IMG/VR virus record: IMGVR_UViG_3300025168_000447
Location: 1 to 29,095 of that record
Length of the DNA stretch: 29,095 nucleotides
Source: a virus
Reading direction: 5' to 3' (one strand)
The notes under the pieces are model-generated. The model worked only from the letters and a program-made list of their open reading frames with translations. It did not search any database and was not told where the DNA came from. Positions 17,318 to 27,533 of the stretch are shown here, one piece after another; the stretch's first letter is position 1; each line of letters begins with the position of its first letter. Made by a program: the position numbers and the translations under genes.

Positions 17318-19279
17318 TTATTTATTTATTTTTGCTTTTTCTTTTTTAAACATTTCTTTTATATACTTACTTATTGAATCTGTATTAGGAAATGCTGGAG
17401 AATACGGTTGCTCACCATAGAGAGGCGTAAATGTTTGAGGATCTACTGCTACAACTTCATATTTTCCATTTCTTAAAACTACTCCCAAAGTTACATCTTT
17501 TCCATATTTTAAAAAGGCTAATTCAGATAATTTTTTAGGTATAACAGTTTGCCCTTCTACAACTAATCTTGACACTGCTTTTTTAGTGCCCGTTAATGCA
17601 GGCCATCCTAAATCATCAAAAAGATTTGTTTGAGCTCTTCCTTCAGGAATAGTTCCTTCAAATGAATGTTCTTCTTTTTTATTGTCAGAGCCTGTTGTAT
17701 ACGTTCCATTAATTTTATATACAAATTTTCCTGTCGAACCGTCATAGATAGGTCGAGTAGAAATTTCAGATATTTCTATATTTTCCCAATCTGTTTGTTT
17801 AATTTGTTTTTCTGTTGGCTCTGCCCATTCACTTTCTTTATCTTTTACTCTTTGAACATCCATAATTGTTCCTGGGGCAGATTGTATACGACTTTCAAAT
17901 TCAAGTAAAGATTTTTTACCATCTCCTCCTATTTCTACTACAGATTCCATACCAGGACTAAAGTTTGATCCGTCTAAAATTTCTTGTAACGATTCTTCTA
18001 GTAAGTCATCTATTTTTACCTGAGCTTTGTACTCTTCCATCTCTCCCATTGGATTTCTTCCTAGCTTTTCTCGCATCTTTGGAGTTTCTATATACCCCTG
18101 TTGCATTTCTTGCTCAGTAAATTGACGGCCTAATTTTGTTTCTGCCGCACTTAAAGCTTTGTACAAAATAGATGCTTCTGAACTATATTCTGCTGCGTCA
18201 ATTAAATTATTAGATGCTAAAGCATTTAAATTATACATTTTATTCAACATTCCTGATGGCTCAAGAGAAGGAGTTCCAGTTTCATCCTTAGTTGTTAAGA
18301 AATTACTAGTATCAAACTTTAAAACTTCTCCATTAAAAATCAAATTATCTCTAGAAGTTTTTTCTTTATCAGATGTAGTTTTATAAATATTACCTTCAGT
18401 GTAATCACTTCTTCTATATTCTTGAGGTAAACTACTTATTTTATTCTTTACCATATCTTCATAAGACATTCCTGTAGCATTAGATAAATCTCTTAAAAGT
18501 TCTTGCGCTTCAGCACTTCCTGCTATAGCATTCTGTAATCCTATTGAAATATCCTCTCCACTTCTTTGTCTATACTCTTTAGGTATTTGACGAATTTCAA
18601 ATCCTTTTTTTACTTTTCCTGATGAATCTAAATACTGATACTGATCGTCTTGTTTATCTTTTGAAGCATCCCATACCACTATACCATCCTCACTTATTAT
18701 AACAGGTACATTTTGTTTTATTTTAGGTGCAGTATCATAAAGACCTTTTGCTCTTTTTCTTAACATCTCGTCAAGTTTAGCTTCACTTAATGCTGCAGGA
18801 GGAGCTCCCATAAAAGATCCTTTATCTGCTCCTTGATAATCTGTAAGAGACTTATTTAAATAATAATTATGTAGTGTAGGAGAAAGCTTTCTTTTATTTA
18901 AATTCTTTTCGTAATCTAAATAGTCCTCTTTAGCTTGTAAAGCTCTTCTATAAACTTTATCATTAGATTGATTTCTAAATTTCCCTGAAAGAAACCCTGT
19001 AAGCTTTCCTAAATCTCCACCCACTTCTTGCATTTTTTCATCAAGTTGAGTATTAAATTGATCTTCTCTATCTTGTATTAATTGCTCATCTTGAGGTAGC
19101 ATAGGAACATTATACAATTCAGATAAATTATCTAATTTTTCTTCACTTTTATCATAAGCTGCTTGACGTAAAAGATTACCTGCCATCATTTCTTTGTAAG
19201 GTAATCCTACATATTGAGATTCAATATCACGCATTCTACCTAGTGCGCCTCTTACTCCTGTACCAAATTTAATTGCCAT
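17318..19279 (-). CDS. Internal virion (cargo) protein, 653 aa
   Basis: The protein starts MAIKFGTGVRGALGRMRD and continues as a long, mostly helical, charge-rich chain (residues about 40-180: LPYKEMMAGNLLRQAAYDKS, LQAKEDYLDYEKNLNKR). The second half is mixed alpha/beta and it ends in a Lys-rich tail (EMFKKEKAKINK). There is no signal peptide, membrane segment or catalytic motif that I recognise. A helical N-terminus with repeated YxxAxE-type heptads is common in phage internal proteins that are packed with DNA and ejected. Its place between the 975-aa cargo-type protein and the giant RNA-polymerase protein corresponds to the internal 'cargo' genes of crAss-like phages. It lies 11 nt after the upstream gene and ends 3 nt before the giant gene, so co-expression is near certain. 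The function is inferred from position and is not shown by sequence. Confidence 0.65.
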   Translation of the reverse strand: MAIKFGTGVRGALGRMRDIESQYVGLPYKEMMAGNLLRQAAYDKSEEKLDNLSELYNVPMLPQDEQLIQDREDQFNTQLDEKMQEVGGDLGKLTGFLSGKFRNQSNDKVYRRALQAKEDYLDYEKNLNKRKLSPTLHNYYLNKSLTDYQGADKGSFMGAPPAALSEAKLDEMLRKRAKGLYDTAPKIKQNVPVIISEDGIVVWDASKDKQDDQYQYLDSSGKVKKGFEIRQIPKEYRQRSGEDISIGLQNAIAGSAEAQELLRDLSNATGMSYEDMVKNKISSLPQEYRRSDYTEGNIYKTTSDKEKTSRDNLIFNGEVLKFDTSNFLTTKDETGTPSLEPSGMLNKMYNLNALASNNLIDAAEYSSEASILYKALSAAETKLGRQFTEQEMQQGYIETPKMREKLGRNPMGEMEEYKAQVKIDDLLEESLQEILDGSNFSPGMESVVEIGGDGKKSLLEFESRIQSAPGTIMDVQRVKDKESEWAEPTEKQIKQTDWENIEISEISTRPIYDGSTGKFVYKINGTYTTGSDNKKEEHSFEGTIPEGRAQTNLFDDLGWPALTGTKKAVSRLVVEGQTVIPKKLSELAFLKYGKDVTLGVVLRNGKYEVVAVDPQTFTPLYGEQPYSPAFPNTDSISKYIKEMFKKEKAKINK

Positions 19280-19290
19280 AATTTATATAT

Positions 19291-22218
19291 TTAAACCAAT
19301 TTTTCTCCTGTCCTAGGATCATATTCATAATCTTTAAAATCTCCGTAAGCACCATAATTAGCAGTATCCATATTCTGTAAACGTAAATGATCCATTCCTA
19401 AATTAACTAAACCACTTCCAATATTTTCTAATCCTGTTACAAAAGATTGTTTAGGATCGTATTGCATCATAAATTGATCCTCCATTAATTCTCTTTGCAT
19501 GTTTTTATCTGCTATACCTATGTTAGCAGTATCTGTAGCTCTTCTGTCTGTAGCTGTTTGTTGTGCTAAATTACCATAGAACTGTCCTGCCTGCGCTTGT
19601 GAAGTACTGTGTCCTGCTTGTAATCCTCCTCTAAGTTGAGCTCCTGTAGCTCCACTTCCTTCTAGACTTGCTCTTAATGATGCAAGATTTCTATCTTGCA
19701 TACCTAAATAAGTTCTTTCTAAAGGAGAGAAATCCATGTAATCTTGTTTATCTAGTCTACCTAAATCCATAGTAGGAGCTTTTGCAATTAAACCTTTAGC
19801 CATATTAAATAATCCAGGTGCTATTGCGGCTGCTTTCATCCATCCAGGAAGTTTTGCGTCTTCTTCTTCTGTATTTGTATAAGTACCAGGAGAAACATCA
19901 CCAGTAGGATTAGAAAAAGTACCAAGATTCATATTTCCAAAAGTACTTGCATCCCCTATATTAAAGTTGGTATCAAATGAAGGATTTATTCCATTAAGGC
20001 TAAAATTATTATTTCCTGTATTACTAAGCCCCATATCATATTGAAGAAAAGAAGATTGACTAGGGTCAAATGTACCTCCAGGGCTAGCCATCTTTACAGG
20101 ATTTTGTATATTATTATCAGCTTTAAACTTTTCTTGTGCGTCATATAAATTTTTAACTTCACCCATAGCTAAAGTATCCATCATATCTGCAGTAGTTCTA
20201 TCATAGCCTTCACCACCCATACGCATCTCTGCAATATTTTCTAAGTCTTTAGCCTTCCCTTTAACAGCATCAGCATATGTGTTAAATTTACCAAAAGATT
20301 TGTCTACTTTTAAATCTTTATTATTGCTAAATACATAAGATGGTTTACCGCCAAACTGCATAATACCTATACCACCACTAGAGTGTCTAGGGCCAGATAA
20401 GATATGCATACCACCACCTTTATAAGATTTCATAGTACCACCATTATAAGCTCTATTTACTTTTACATCTCCTACAATTACTTCTCCGTCTTCAGCTTCA
20501 AAATCTACGTTTGTAAATTTACCACCATCTTCTGCAAACATATTCATAAGACTCATAGGATTAAATCCTCCTTTACCCCCTTTATTATCTAACATGTTCA
20601 TCATTTTCATTCCTTTGTCTCCCATATTAAAAACTTTACCTGCAGCAGCTGCAGGATTTACAACCATAGAACTCAAACCTCCAAATATATTTCCCATTTG
20701 AGCTTCATTGCTTTCCATGTCAGCGCCCATATTAGAAGCTATGCCTGCTATACCTTTATTTAATGCTCCCCCTACTATTGGTATAGACCCTGCAAGACCA
20801 CCCAAAGCTCCCCCTAAGAATCCTCCAAAATTATATTCAGGTAGCATACCACCATAAGCAGCTTGAGAGTTTTTTATTGCTTCATTTGTTGGAGCGCCTT
20901 TGCTTCCTGGTTTACGCATTCTTTCTCCGCTGCCTCCTGCTATTCTTTTTCTTTTAGCGTGTATGTTTGCCCATAAACCCCCACCTTTATACTGAGGAAT
21001 AGCTTTACCACCGTACTGTCTATAGTTTATGTCGTAAAGTTCTTGTTCAGTATAAGGTTTAAGATACTGTCTGTTTACTCTATTTTTTAATAACTTTTGG
21101 CCTAATTTATCTGCATAGTCTGAAGGAAGTAACGCTTCATCCATTCCTAATATTTGAGCGATTAAACCAGGAGACAATGCATCTTCTAAAAGTGTACTAT
21201 CTCTAGTTATAGCATCGTTATATTTCTGCAAAGAAAATGATGGGTCTCCATATGGATTAAAAGGATTTGACGGATCAAACTGCAGTTGAACTGGTTTTTT
21301 CTTAGGTGGATCTCCACCATTCTCATATTTATTTATTTTTTTCATATTATTTCCTCCGTATTTTAAATCTCTACCTATTCTATAAGTTTCTAAATATTTT
21401 TCAGGTGTTTTATTTGGTGCCTCTGCATCTTCTCCATATATTTTTGGAAACACATTCGCTAGAGATCTACCATCTCTTAATACATATCCAAAGTACTCTC
21501 TTGTACCTTGTCTACCTAATAAGTTAGAAAGCGCAGAAATCTCATCATCTGTATAATTAAATGATATTCCTTTATCTTCTAAAACTTTTTTATACTCTAC
21601 TCTTAAGTCATTAGCATTTTTACCTAATCCAGGTACACCAGGTATCTTACCAAAATACCTATCTTCAAATAATCTATTTTGTAATGTAGTATCAGAAGCA
21701 AAAGATTGTCTATCTACTCCTTGTAGATAAGACATGTTTTGTAATTCTTCTGCGCTGTATAGTTGACCGTATAAACCTGTAGCACTACTGTTAGGATTTA
21801 TCATTTTTAATCCGTCAGAGCTTTCCACATATCTTAAACCTTTTTTAACTTTGTCTAAGTCTGTATCGTGAGATCCTCCGTGAGAGTATTCAGGTCTAGG
21901 ATATTGAGGTAATTTCCAAGAACCTTGTGCAAACTTTTCTGCTTCTTCTTGTGTATTAAACGGTATACCTTCTCCAGCATCCATCGCTTCTCTAAAAGAT
22001 TGAGGTTTATAAACAGTATTTGCATAAGGAGCTTTCTTATTTGTTATAGAAGGAATAACCCAAAATTTACCATCCGCTTCATAAGTTGTAGCTAAGTGTG
22101 TAGACTGAGTATTCGAAGGCTGGCTAAAGTTATACATGTAGTTTTCACCAACTGCAGGACGCATCATTCTAAACTTTTTAGCTTTATCTTTATTATCAAA
22201 TTTTTTCTTCTTAGCCAT
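19291..22218 (-). CDS. Internal virion protein with lytic-transglycosylase-like region, 975 aa
   Basis: This is a mosaic. Residues 1-17 are Lys-rich. Residues 38-102 hold a small repeat-like domain (HLATTYEADGKFWVIPSITN ... PFNTQEEAEKFAQGSWK) seen in many phage virion proteins. Residues about 121-285 resemble a lysozyme/SLT fold: YVES with candidate catalytic Glu132, then SATGLYGQL at 145-153, then a helical region ending near NKTPEKYLETY; it may cut peptidoglycan during entry. Residues 415-444 carry the recurrent phage motif LWANIHAKRKR...GERMRKPGSKGAPT. Residues 460-500 are Gly/Ala-rich and hydrophobic. Residues about 575-635 carry AEDGEVIVGD and GPRHSSGGIGI followed by YVFSN, a pattern I associate with crAss-like internal protein C1 (phicrAss001 gp45). 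The C-terminal third is Gln/Gly-rich and helical. Its place after the muzzle gene fits that role. Peptidoglycan cleavage is predicted only. Confidence 0.75.
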   Translation of the reverse strand: MAKKKKFDNKDKAKKFRMMRPAVGENYMYNFSQPSNTQSTHLATTYEADGKFWVIPSITNKKAPYANTVYKPQSFREAMDAGEGIPFNTQEEAEKFAQGSWKLPQYPRPEYSHGGSHDTDLDKVKKGLRYVESSDGLKMINPNSSATGLYGQLYSAEELQNMSYLQGVDRQSFASDTTLQNRLFEDRYFGKIPGVPGLGKNANDLRVEYKKVLEDKGISFNYTDDEISALSNLLGRQGTREYFGYVLRDGRSLANVFPKIYGEDAEAPNKTPEKYLETYRIGRDLKYGGNNMKKINKYENGGDPPKKKPVQLQFDPSNPFNPYGDPSFSLQKYNDAITRDSTLLEDALSPGLIAQILGMDEALLPSDYADKLGQKLLKNRVNRQYLKPYTEQELYDINYRQYGGKAIPQYKGGGLWANIHAKRKRIAGGSGERMRKPGSKGAPTNEAIKNSQAAYGGMLPEYNFGGFLGGALGGLAGSIPIVGGALNKGIAGIASNMGADMESNEAQMGNIFGGLSSMVVNPAAAAGKVFNMGDKGMKMMNMLDNKGGKGGFNPMSLMNMFAEDGGKFTNVDFEAEDGEVIVGDVKVNRAYNGGTMKSYKGGGMHILSGPRHSSGGIGIMQFGGKPSYVFSNNKDLKVDKSFGKFNTYADAVKGKAKDLENIAEMRMGGEGYDRTTADMMDTLAMGEVKNLYDAQEKFKADNNIQNPVKMASPGGTFDPSQSSFLQYDMGLSNTGNNNFSLNGINPSFDTNFNIGDASTFGNMNLGTFSNPTGDVSPGTYTNTEEEDAKLPGWMKAAAIAPGLFNMAKGLIAKAPTMDLGRLDKQDYMDFSPLERTYLGMQDRNLASLRASLEGSGATGAQLRGGLQAGHSTSQAQAGQFYGNLAQQTATDRRATDTANIGIADKNMQRELMEDQFMMQYDPKQSFVTGLENIGSGLVNLGMDHLRLQNMDTANYGAYGDFKDYEYDPRTGEKLV

Positions 22219-22242
22219 AATTTTGCAAGGTACTATATTTTA

Positions 22243-25200
22243 TTATCTTTTAGAAATTCTAAAAAAGGTTTTTACATAATGTAAAGCTATTTTATAATTA
22301 GCGAGAAGATTACTAACACCACGTTTTAATGTAATTTTTATATACGTATCCCTAAGCCTTTCTCCAGAACTATTTCTAGGAACAGGTAGCCTACTTATAT
22401 TTTCTCTTATATCAAAGTCACTATCTTCTACTATATTAAATCCGTCACCAAATGTTTCTGTTACTAGTTCTGATGGAGAAGATACTCTAAAACTAGCTTC
22501 ACTAAAATTATCTCCTAAATTTGTATAAATAGTATCGTTATTATTTTTACTTACAAACCATTCTATATGATCAAATGCTTTTGGGTATAATGAATTTTTA
22601 TTTACTATAAACTCTATTTTGTGCTCGCCAGGCACCTTAAACCATTTTGTTATTGCCCCTATATTATGCTGAAAAATTTCTCCTCTGTGCTCAAGGTTAG
22701 AATCAATAGATAATAATCTATCTGGTAGACTCATATACATTGGTGTATAATAAGTGTATATAGAAGTAAACTTATTTATGTTTTCACTAAAAGCTATAGT
22801 AGTACCATAATGCGGTGTTTCAGTATAATTTACTGCGTCAGTACGTAAGCTAAATAAAACTTCACTATTTAAATAATCATATCCTAACACTACATCTTTA
22901 TTCATTAATGTTGTGTCAGATAAAAGTCCACTAGTATAACTTTGAGGCCTATACATAGCAGCAAACCAAGATTTAACACCGTGAGTATCTGATATACTTT
23001 CTAAACCATTAGCTCTAAAAGCGTATGCTTTTTTTGCATTAGAATCAAACCAATAAATACCTACAGGAGAGGATACTACAGATAAAAAATTACTGCATCC
23101 TATATTAGTTGATATATAATTAACATCTTGAATTACATCTCCAGTACCTAATACAATTGATGCTCCTGCTTCATCTAATACGGTTGACACAGGGTTAATA
23201 GAAAACTTTCCAAATGCACTTTTTTGTAAAAAATACATAATATCATCTTTAAGAACTAATTTTTCTAAAGAACCGTATAAACCCTCAACATCTGCGTAAT
23301 TTTCTAGTTTAAAATTCCTCCAGTTATCTACACTTTGATTGTTTGATTTTACATCTGAGTACACTACTCTTGTATCTATAGTTTCATTATCTACAAAATT
23401 TAAAGGTTTTGGTAAAAATGTTTCTATATTATTTATATTACTATAAACAGGTTCTAATTCGAATGTATTTAATTCTTGCTCTGTATTAAAACCCCAATCA
23501 GTTTTATTTGCAAAATGCCATCCTCCTCTAAGAGTAGTGTTAACAGTAGTTTCAACTGGAAAAGCATAAGATTTACTATGTTCAATTGTACTTCCTGTAC
23601 TACCAGAGTCTCCCAAACCACTAGAATATTTTCTTACTTTTTCTAAATCGTATAAAGTAACATATGTATCTCCTCCCCAAACCTCTTGAGATTCTCCTAA
23701 AGTATCTACAGTAGCATAATGGCCTGTAGAAATATAAATATTACTAGCTCTGGCTGCATAAGTATTTCCACCATATTGAGTTGACCCTCCACCAAAAAGA
23801 AGATCGTTAGAGGCAGTACTATGAAGTTCTGTTTTTACAACACCTAAAAGTTTTGCATCCTTCCCAACTCTATCTTGTTGAAGAGGAGAATAAGGAAGCC
23901 ATTCGTCCCAAGGAATAGTAGCATTAGGATCAAAATATTCTGTATCTACTCCTAAAGCATCTTGAAAAGGATTTATTACTACTAATAAAGATTCTTCACC
24001 AATACTTCTAATTTGTATATTAGAAGCACTTACGACGTCAAAAGCCTTATTCTTAAATCCTGTTATTGAATATTCAGCTGAACTATTATTAAAATTAAAA
24101 AACCCCTCATTATCAAAGTGTGCACTTAAATCTATGTTTAAATCTGCTCCTCTACCAAATTTACTAGAGTGTAATATCTCATAAGTTCTTCCAAAATAAT
24201 CTTTAGTGTTTGCAAGTTTATGCGCAGTTAAAACAGTTGCACTAGTTGTATGGCCTTCTGAGCCACTGTCATTTGTCCCTGTAAAATCAGCGTTAGTTTC
24301 GCCTACAAAAGCTCCTCCTATTTTTAAATAATTACAAGATCCTGAAGGATAGTCATCATTAAAATTAAAGTCAGGAGAATCTATTGTCATTTGAAAATTA
24401 TATCTATCCCCCTGTGCTCCACTATCGCCCCCTTTCATATAGTAAAGATTTTGCGGACCAAACCCTGAAAATATTTCCCCATGCATAGAAAATCTTTCTA
24501 GAAAATTAATTATACCAGACCCTAAAACAGTTTTATCGTTTTGTTTTCTTTCTACTCTAACTATACTATATCCACTAACTTGAGATTTTAATTCGTGAGG
24601 TAAGTCTACTGTAAATTCTAGTCCTAATACATATAAGTCACTTGAATAATGAGATCCAAATTCAGGATCGTCATTATCGTATGAACTTTCTACGTTATCA
24701 TAATTTCCTGCATTATCTGGATCATAGTAGTTCATAAATGCATAAGCATCTGGCTCATTCTCATTCCAGTTATAATTTGTTCCTCCATGATTTGTTTGAA
24801 AATTTTGGGATAGAGTATAATTTGGTAAATATCCTGCGTCTGAGCCTGGGTATCTATCTATATCGTGATAATCTGGAAATCTTATATCATCAATCCAATT
24901 TACAAATCCAGGCTTACCTTTTAAATCGTATAAAACAATTCCAAATCTATATATTTCATCTCTTTGATAACCTACATAGTTCATAACATTTTGAGGAGAT
25001 TTATAATCTCCTTTTACTGCACCAACTGTATCACCACAACCAGTGCCAGGAGCAAATACTCCAGTAACAAATGGTGCTTGATCAGGTACACTTGAAAATT
25101 CATTTCCGTTTAATTTTCTTTTTTTAAATTTATAGCTAACATTTACTCCTGAACCACCTAAATCTCTTCCACTTTCATTAAATTTATAACTTAAACCTGC

Positions 25201-26619
25201 AGGAGTTTGTTGTTTGCCAAAAGCATTATATGGATTATAACTATCATAAAGTTGTCGAATACCTGCATACTCAAATTGTCCTTCAAAATCTGAAGAATTT
25301 AAATTTATATAATCATACGGATCTGCAGATTCATTAAAAGTAATATCACTTATATAAGTTGAAGTTTCTACATTAGCCCCTTCAGCTGTTTTTTGTGTGT
25401 GAGGATAAATAACATTATCGTTTCTTTTATATCTATAAGATCTTGCGTTAAATAGTAATTCTGTATTTTTATATTTTACATTTCCTAAAAATAATCTATT
25501 ATCTTTAGTTGTTATACATTTTGCTATATCAGGAGCGCTTTGAAAAGAAGTAACTTCTTCTATGGTTATAGGAGTTCCAGTATTATTTTTATGAGTAAAT
25601 GATTGTTTACCGCTATTACCAATTTTTCTTTTTTCTATAATGTATACGTCAGAAACAACATTAACATTTGTTTGGTAAATAGCTGCTACTTCAATATGGT
25701 CAAAAGTATTATTAACGTCTTGTATATCTATACTTAACTCAACTGCTTTATCTGTAATTTCTCCAGGAGTAATATTACTATATTCTATCTGATTCTCAGG
25801 ATCTTCTTCATAGGCCCAATATTGAGTTCCACTTAAAATAGGTATAAAATGTGTTATAGGAGAAAAAGTAGTGACAGCTCCTTCGAAATTAGAAAATCTA
25901 TATGCGTAAGAGTATGATCCTGCAGGTAACTTTCCATTAGAATTTATATTCGTTATTTTAGGGCTGCGTGGAAAACTTATAACAGGCTCTAAATCAAATT
26001 CAGGAGGCGTTATAAATGTTAAATCATCTTTAATGTTAAGAGTTCTCACAGGATTTATATTATCTGTCCAATATATTCTTTGAATATTTTCAGATTCATA
26101 TATACCTATAGCTTGTATTGGATTATTTAAACTAAAATTTAAATCATAAGATTCGTATATAAGTTCAGTATTATCTGTAGGAGCATTAGTTGTAACTGAT
26201 ACTCCTGTTTGAATTTCTACTGAATCAGGTAGTGTGCTTAAATCTGTAGCATGTATTAAAGATGATTGTGCACCTATACCTGTTACTTTTGAAAAAGTAA
26301 TTAGAGTATTTCTAATTGTAGTATAACCTATTATTTTACAAGGAGCTTGTAATACAGTTGTTCCTGAACTTGATTGCCCACCCTCGCTCGCGTCCTCGTT
26401 CCCTTCCTGCTGTATTTCATTAGGTACCTCATACGAATATTGTATATGCACCACCTGTTTATTACCATTGACACTAACTGCAATAGCATTTTCTCCAACA
26501 TCTCCGTCTGAAATTATCCTAATATTTTCAGCATGCGTGTAAGAACCTGGCTGAGGTACAGTAGCCCCCAAATCTTTTTGCATACCTTTTTCAAATGTAT
26601 TTATTTGTACGTCTTTCAT
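22243..26619 (-). CDS. Tail muzzle / stabilization protein (P22 gp10-like), 1458 aa
   Basis: The N-terminus (INTFEKGMQKDLGATVPQPG, then YTHAENIRIISDGDVGENAI, then VSVNGNK) is the typical opening of the crAss-like 'stabilization' protein related to P22 gp10, placed at the tail tip as the muzzle (gp44) in the phicrAss001 structure. The rest is beta-rich and Asn/Ser/Tyr-rich, with the family-style segment TTKDNRLFLGNVKYKN at about residues 370-385 and a C-terminal RLRDTYIKITLKRG. No enzymatic motif was seen. It would form the distal tail nozzle through which DNA and internal proteins pass. ATG at 26619 overlaps the TAA of the ring-protein gene (TAATG), giving tight coupling. Residues 72-82 (EGNEDASEGGQ) are acidic and encoded by a GC-rich patch unlike the surrounding AT-rich DNA. 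Family call good; structural placement by analogy. Confidence 0.85.
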   Translation of the reverse strand: MKDVQINTFEKGMQKDLGATVPQPGSYTHAENIRIISDGDVGENAIAVSVNGNKQVVHIQYSYEVPNEIQQEGNEDASEGGQSSSGTTVLQAPCKIIGYTTIRNTLITFSKVTGIGAQSSLIHATDLSTLPDSVEIQTGVSVTTNAPTDNTELIYESYDLNFSLNNPIQAIGIYESENIQRIYWTDNINPVRTLNIKDDLTFITPPEFDLEPVISFPRSPKITNINSNGKLPAGSYSYAYRFSNFEGAVTTFSPITHFIPILSGTQYWAYEEDPENQIEYSNITPGEITDKAVELSIDIQDVNNTFDHIEVAAIYQTNVNVVSDVYIIEKRKIGNSGKQSFTHKNNTGTPITIEEVTSFQSAPDIAKCITTKDNRLFLGNVKYKNTELLFNARSYRYKRNDNVIYPHTQKTAEGANVETSTYISDITFNESADPYDYINLNSSDFEGQFEYAGIRQLYDSYNPYNAFGKQQTPAGLSYKFNESGRDLGGSGVNVSYKFKKRKLNGNEFSSVPDQAPFVTGVFAPGTGCGDTVGAVKGDYKSPQNVMNYVGYQRDEIYRFGIVLYDLKGKPGFVNWIDDIRFPDYHDIDRYPGSDAGYLPNYTLSQNFQTNHGGTNYNWNENEPDAYAFMNYYDPDNAGNYDNVESSYDNDDPEFGSHYSSDLYVLGLEFTVDLPHELKSQVSGYSIVRVERKQNDKTVLGSGIINFLERFSMHGEIFSGFGPQNLYYMKGGDSGAQGDRYNFQMTIDSPDFNFNDDYPSGSCNYLKIGGAFVGETNADFTGTNDSGSEGHTTSATVLTAHKLANTKDYFGRTYEILHSSKFGRGADLNIDLSAHFDNEGFFNFNNSSAEYSITGFKNKAFDVVSASNIQIRSIGEESLLVVINPFQDALGVDTEYFDPNATIPWDEWLPYSPLQQDRVGKDAKLLGVVKTELHSTASNDLLFGGGSTQYGGNTYAARASNIYISTGHYATVDTLGESQEVWGGDTYVTLYDLEKVRKYSSGLGDSGSTGSTIEHSKSYAFPVETTVNTTLRGGWHFANKTDWGFNTEQELNTFELEPVYSNINNIETFLPKPLNFVDNETIDTRVVYSDVKSNNQSVDNWRNFKLENYADVEGLYGSLEKLVLKDDIMYFLQKSAFGKFSINPVSTVLDEAGASIVLGTGDVIQDVNYISTNIGCSNFLSVVSSPVGIYWFDSNAKKAYAFRANGLESISDTHGVKSWFAAMYRPQSYTSGLLSDTTLMNKDVVLGYDYLNSEVLFSLRTDAVNYTETPHYGTTIAFSENINKFTSIYTYYTPMYMSLPDRLLSIDSNLEHRGEIFQHNIGAITKWFKVPGEHKIEFIVNKNSLYPKAFDHIEWFVSKNNNDTIYTNLGDNFSEASFRVSSPSELVTETFGDGFNIVEDSDFDIRENISRLPVPRNSSGERLRDTYIKITLKRGVSNLLANYKIALHYVKTFFRISKR

Positions 26620-27518
26620 TATCTATTAAAGTTTTTTCTAATTTCAGGTGAACCTAACGATCTAAAAAATGTTTCATGTTGATTTATTTTTGGAAGTAAT
26701 CGCATTGTTTGATTTTTAATAGCTTCTATTTGATCAAGATTTGGCATTTTAGCTTTATTACCTGCTTGCCCTACATACCATGCCCACTCTTGTTCTGAAT
26801 GTTGGAATACATCAGGTCTAAGTTCTCCTTTTCTCCAAGCAATATAATCTATCTTCATTGTAAGATATTTTTTTATTGCTAATTGATAACTTGTTTCTTC
26901 TGGTATTAAAGGTAATCCTTCTTCATCTGTAGGAATAGCTAAGTATGCCATACATACTTTTCCTTCTTTTTCAGATAGTGTTATATGATTATTATTTAAA
27001 TCAAACGTAATTGGGTTAAAGCTATTGTCTACAGCTCCTGTTGTATTAAAAGACATTAAACCTGAATAATCTAAATTTAAATTATCCATTTCTTCTTCAT
27101 CTCTTTGCTCATAGCCCACAGTACCATCTGTATTTGTTATTTGAACTAGAGTACCCCAGTTTCTTTCTTGCACATTTTCAGCTAGCGTTGTATAACCTTC
27201 TATACCACAACAAGCGCCATCAAGTAAATGATGAAAAGTATCTCCTGAATATTCAGCGGGCATACCATTTACAGCCACTTGTTCTAAACTATGAAAGTCA
27301 CAAGGCAAATGTGCTCTATAATTTTTTATATCTAAATCAGGATTATCTTTATGTCCTGTTACTTTTCGTACATATTGTCTAGGGTGCCCTATTAAATTAA
27401 GAGCTTCTTCTGTCCACAACATGCAATCCATCCAAGGTAATTCAAACTGATAACCGTTGTCTGCATATATTTGCTCCATGATTGCATTTAGTGATATATA
27501 TTTTCCGTTTAGTGCCAT
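26619..27518 (-). CDS. Tail ring / tubular-type protein of crAss-like phages, 299 aa
   Basis: The N-terminus (YISLNAIMEQIYADNGYQFE, then WMDCMLWTEEALNLIG) followed by VTGHKDNPDLDIKNYRAHLP and CDFHSLEQVAVNG matches the pattern of the ring or tail-accessory protein that precedes the muzzle gene in crAss-like phages: an N-terminal helix with an acidic-aromatic patch, then a beta strand with LPCDFH. The C-terminal part is helical (LAIKKYLTMKIDYIAWRKGE, then QHSEQEWAWYVGQAGNKAKM) and ends basic. By analogy with P22 gp4 and phicrAss001 ring proteins it would form a ring between portal and nozzle. No enzymatic residues were recognised. The ATG at 27518 follows the 97-aa gene by 15 nt, with an A/T-rich upstream (AATATAATAGC) and no Shine-Dalgarno sequence. 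Its TAA overlaps the muzzle ATG. The exact ring (R1, R2 or R3) cannot be assigned by eye. Confidence 0.8.
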   Translation of the reverse strand: MALNGKYISLNAIMEQIYADNGYQFELPWMDCMLWTEEALNLIGHPRQYVRKVTGHKDNPDLDIKNYRAHLPCDFHSLEQVAVNGMPAEYSGDTFHHLLDGACCGIEGYTTLAENVQERNWGTLVQITNTDGTVGYEQRDEEEMDNLNLDYSGLMSFNTTGAVDNSFNPITFDLNNNHITLSEKEGKVCMAYLAIPTDEEGLPLIPEETSYQLAIKKYLTMKIDYIAWRKGELRPDVFQHSEQEWAWYVGQAGNKAKMPNLDQIEAIKNQTMRLLPKINQHETFFRSLGSPEIRKNFNR

Positions 27519-27533
27519 GCTATTATATTATTT

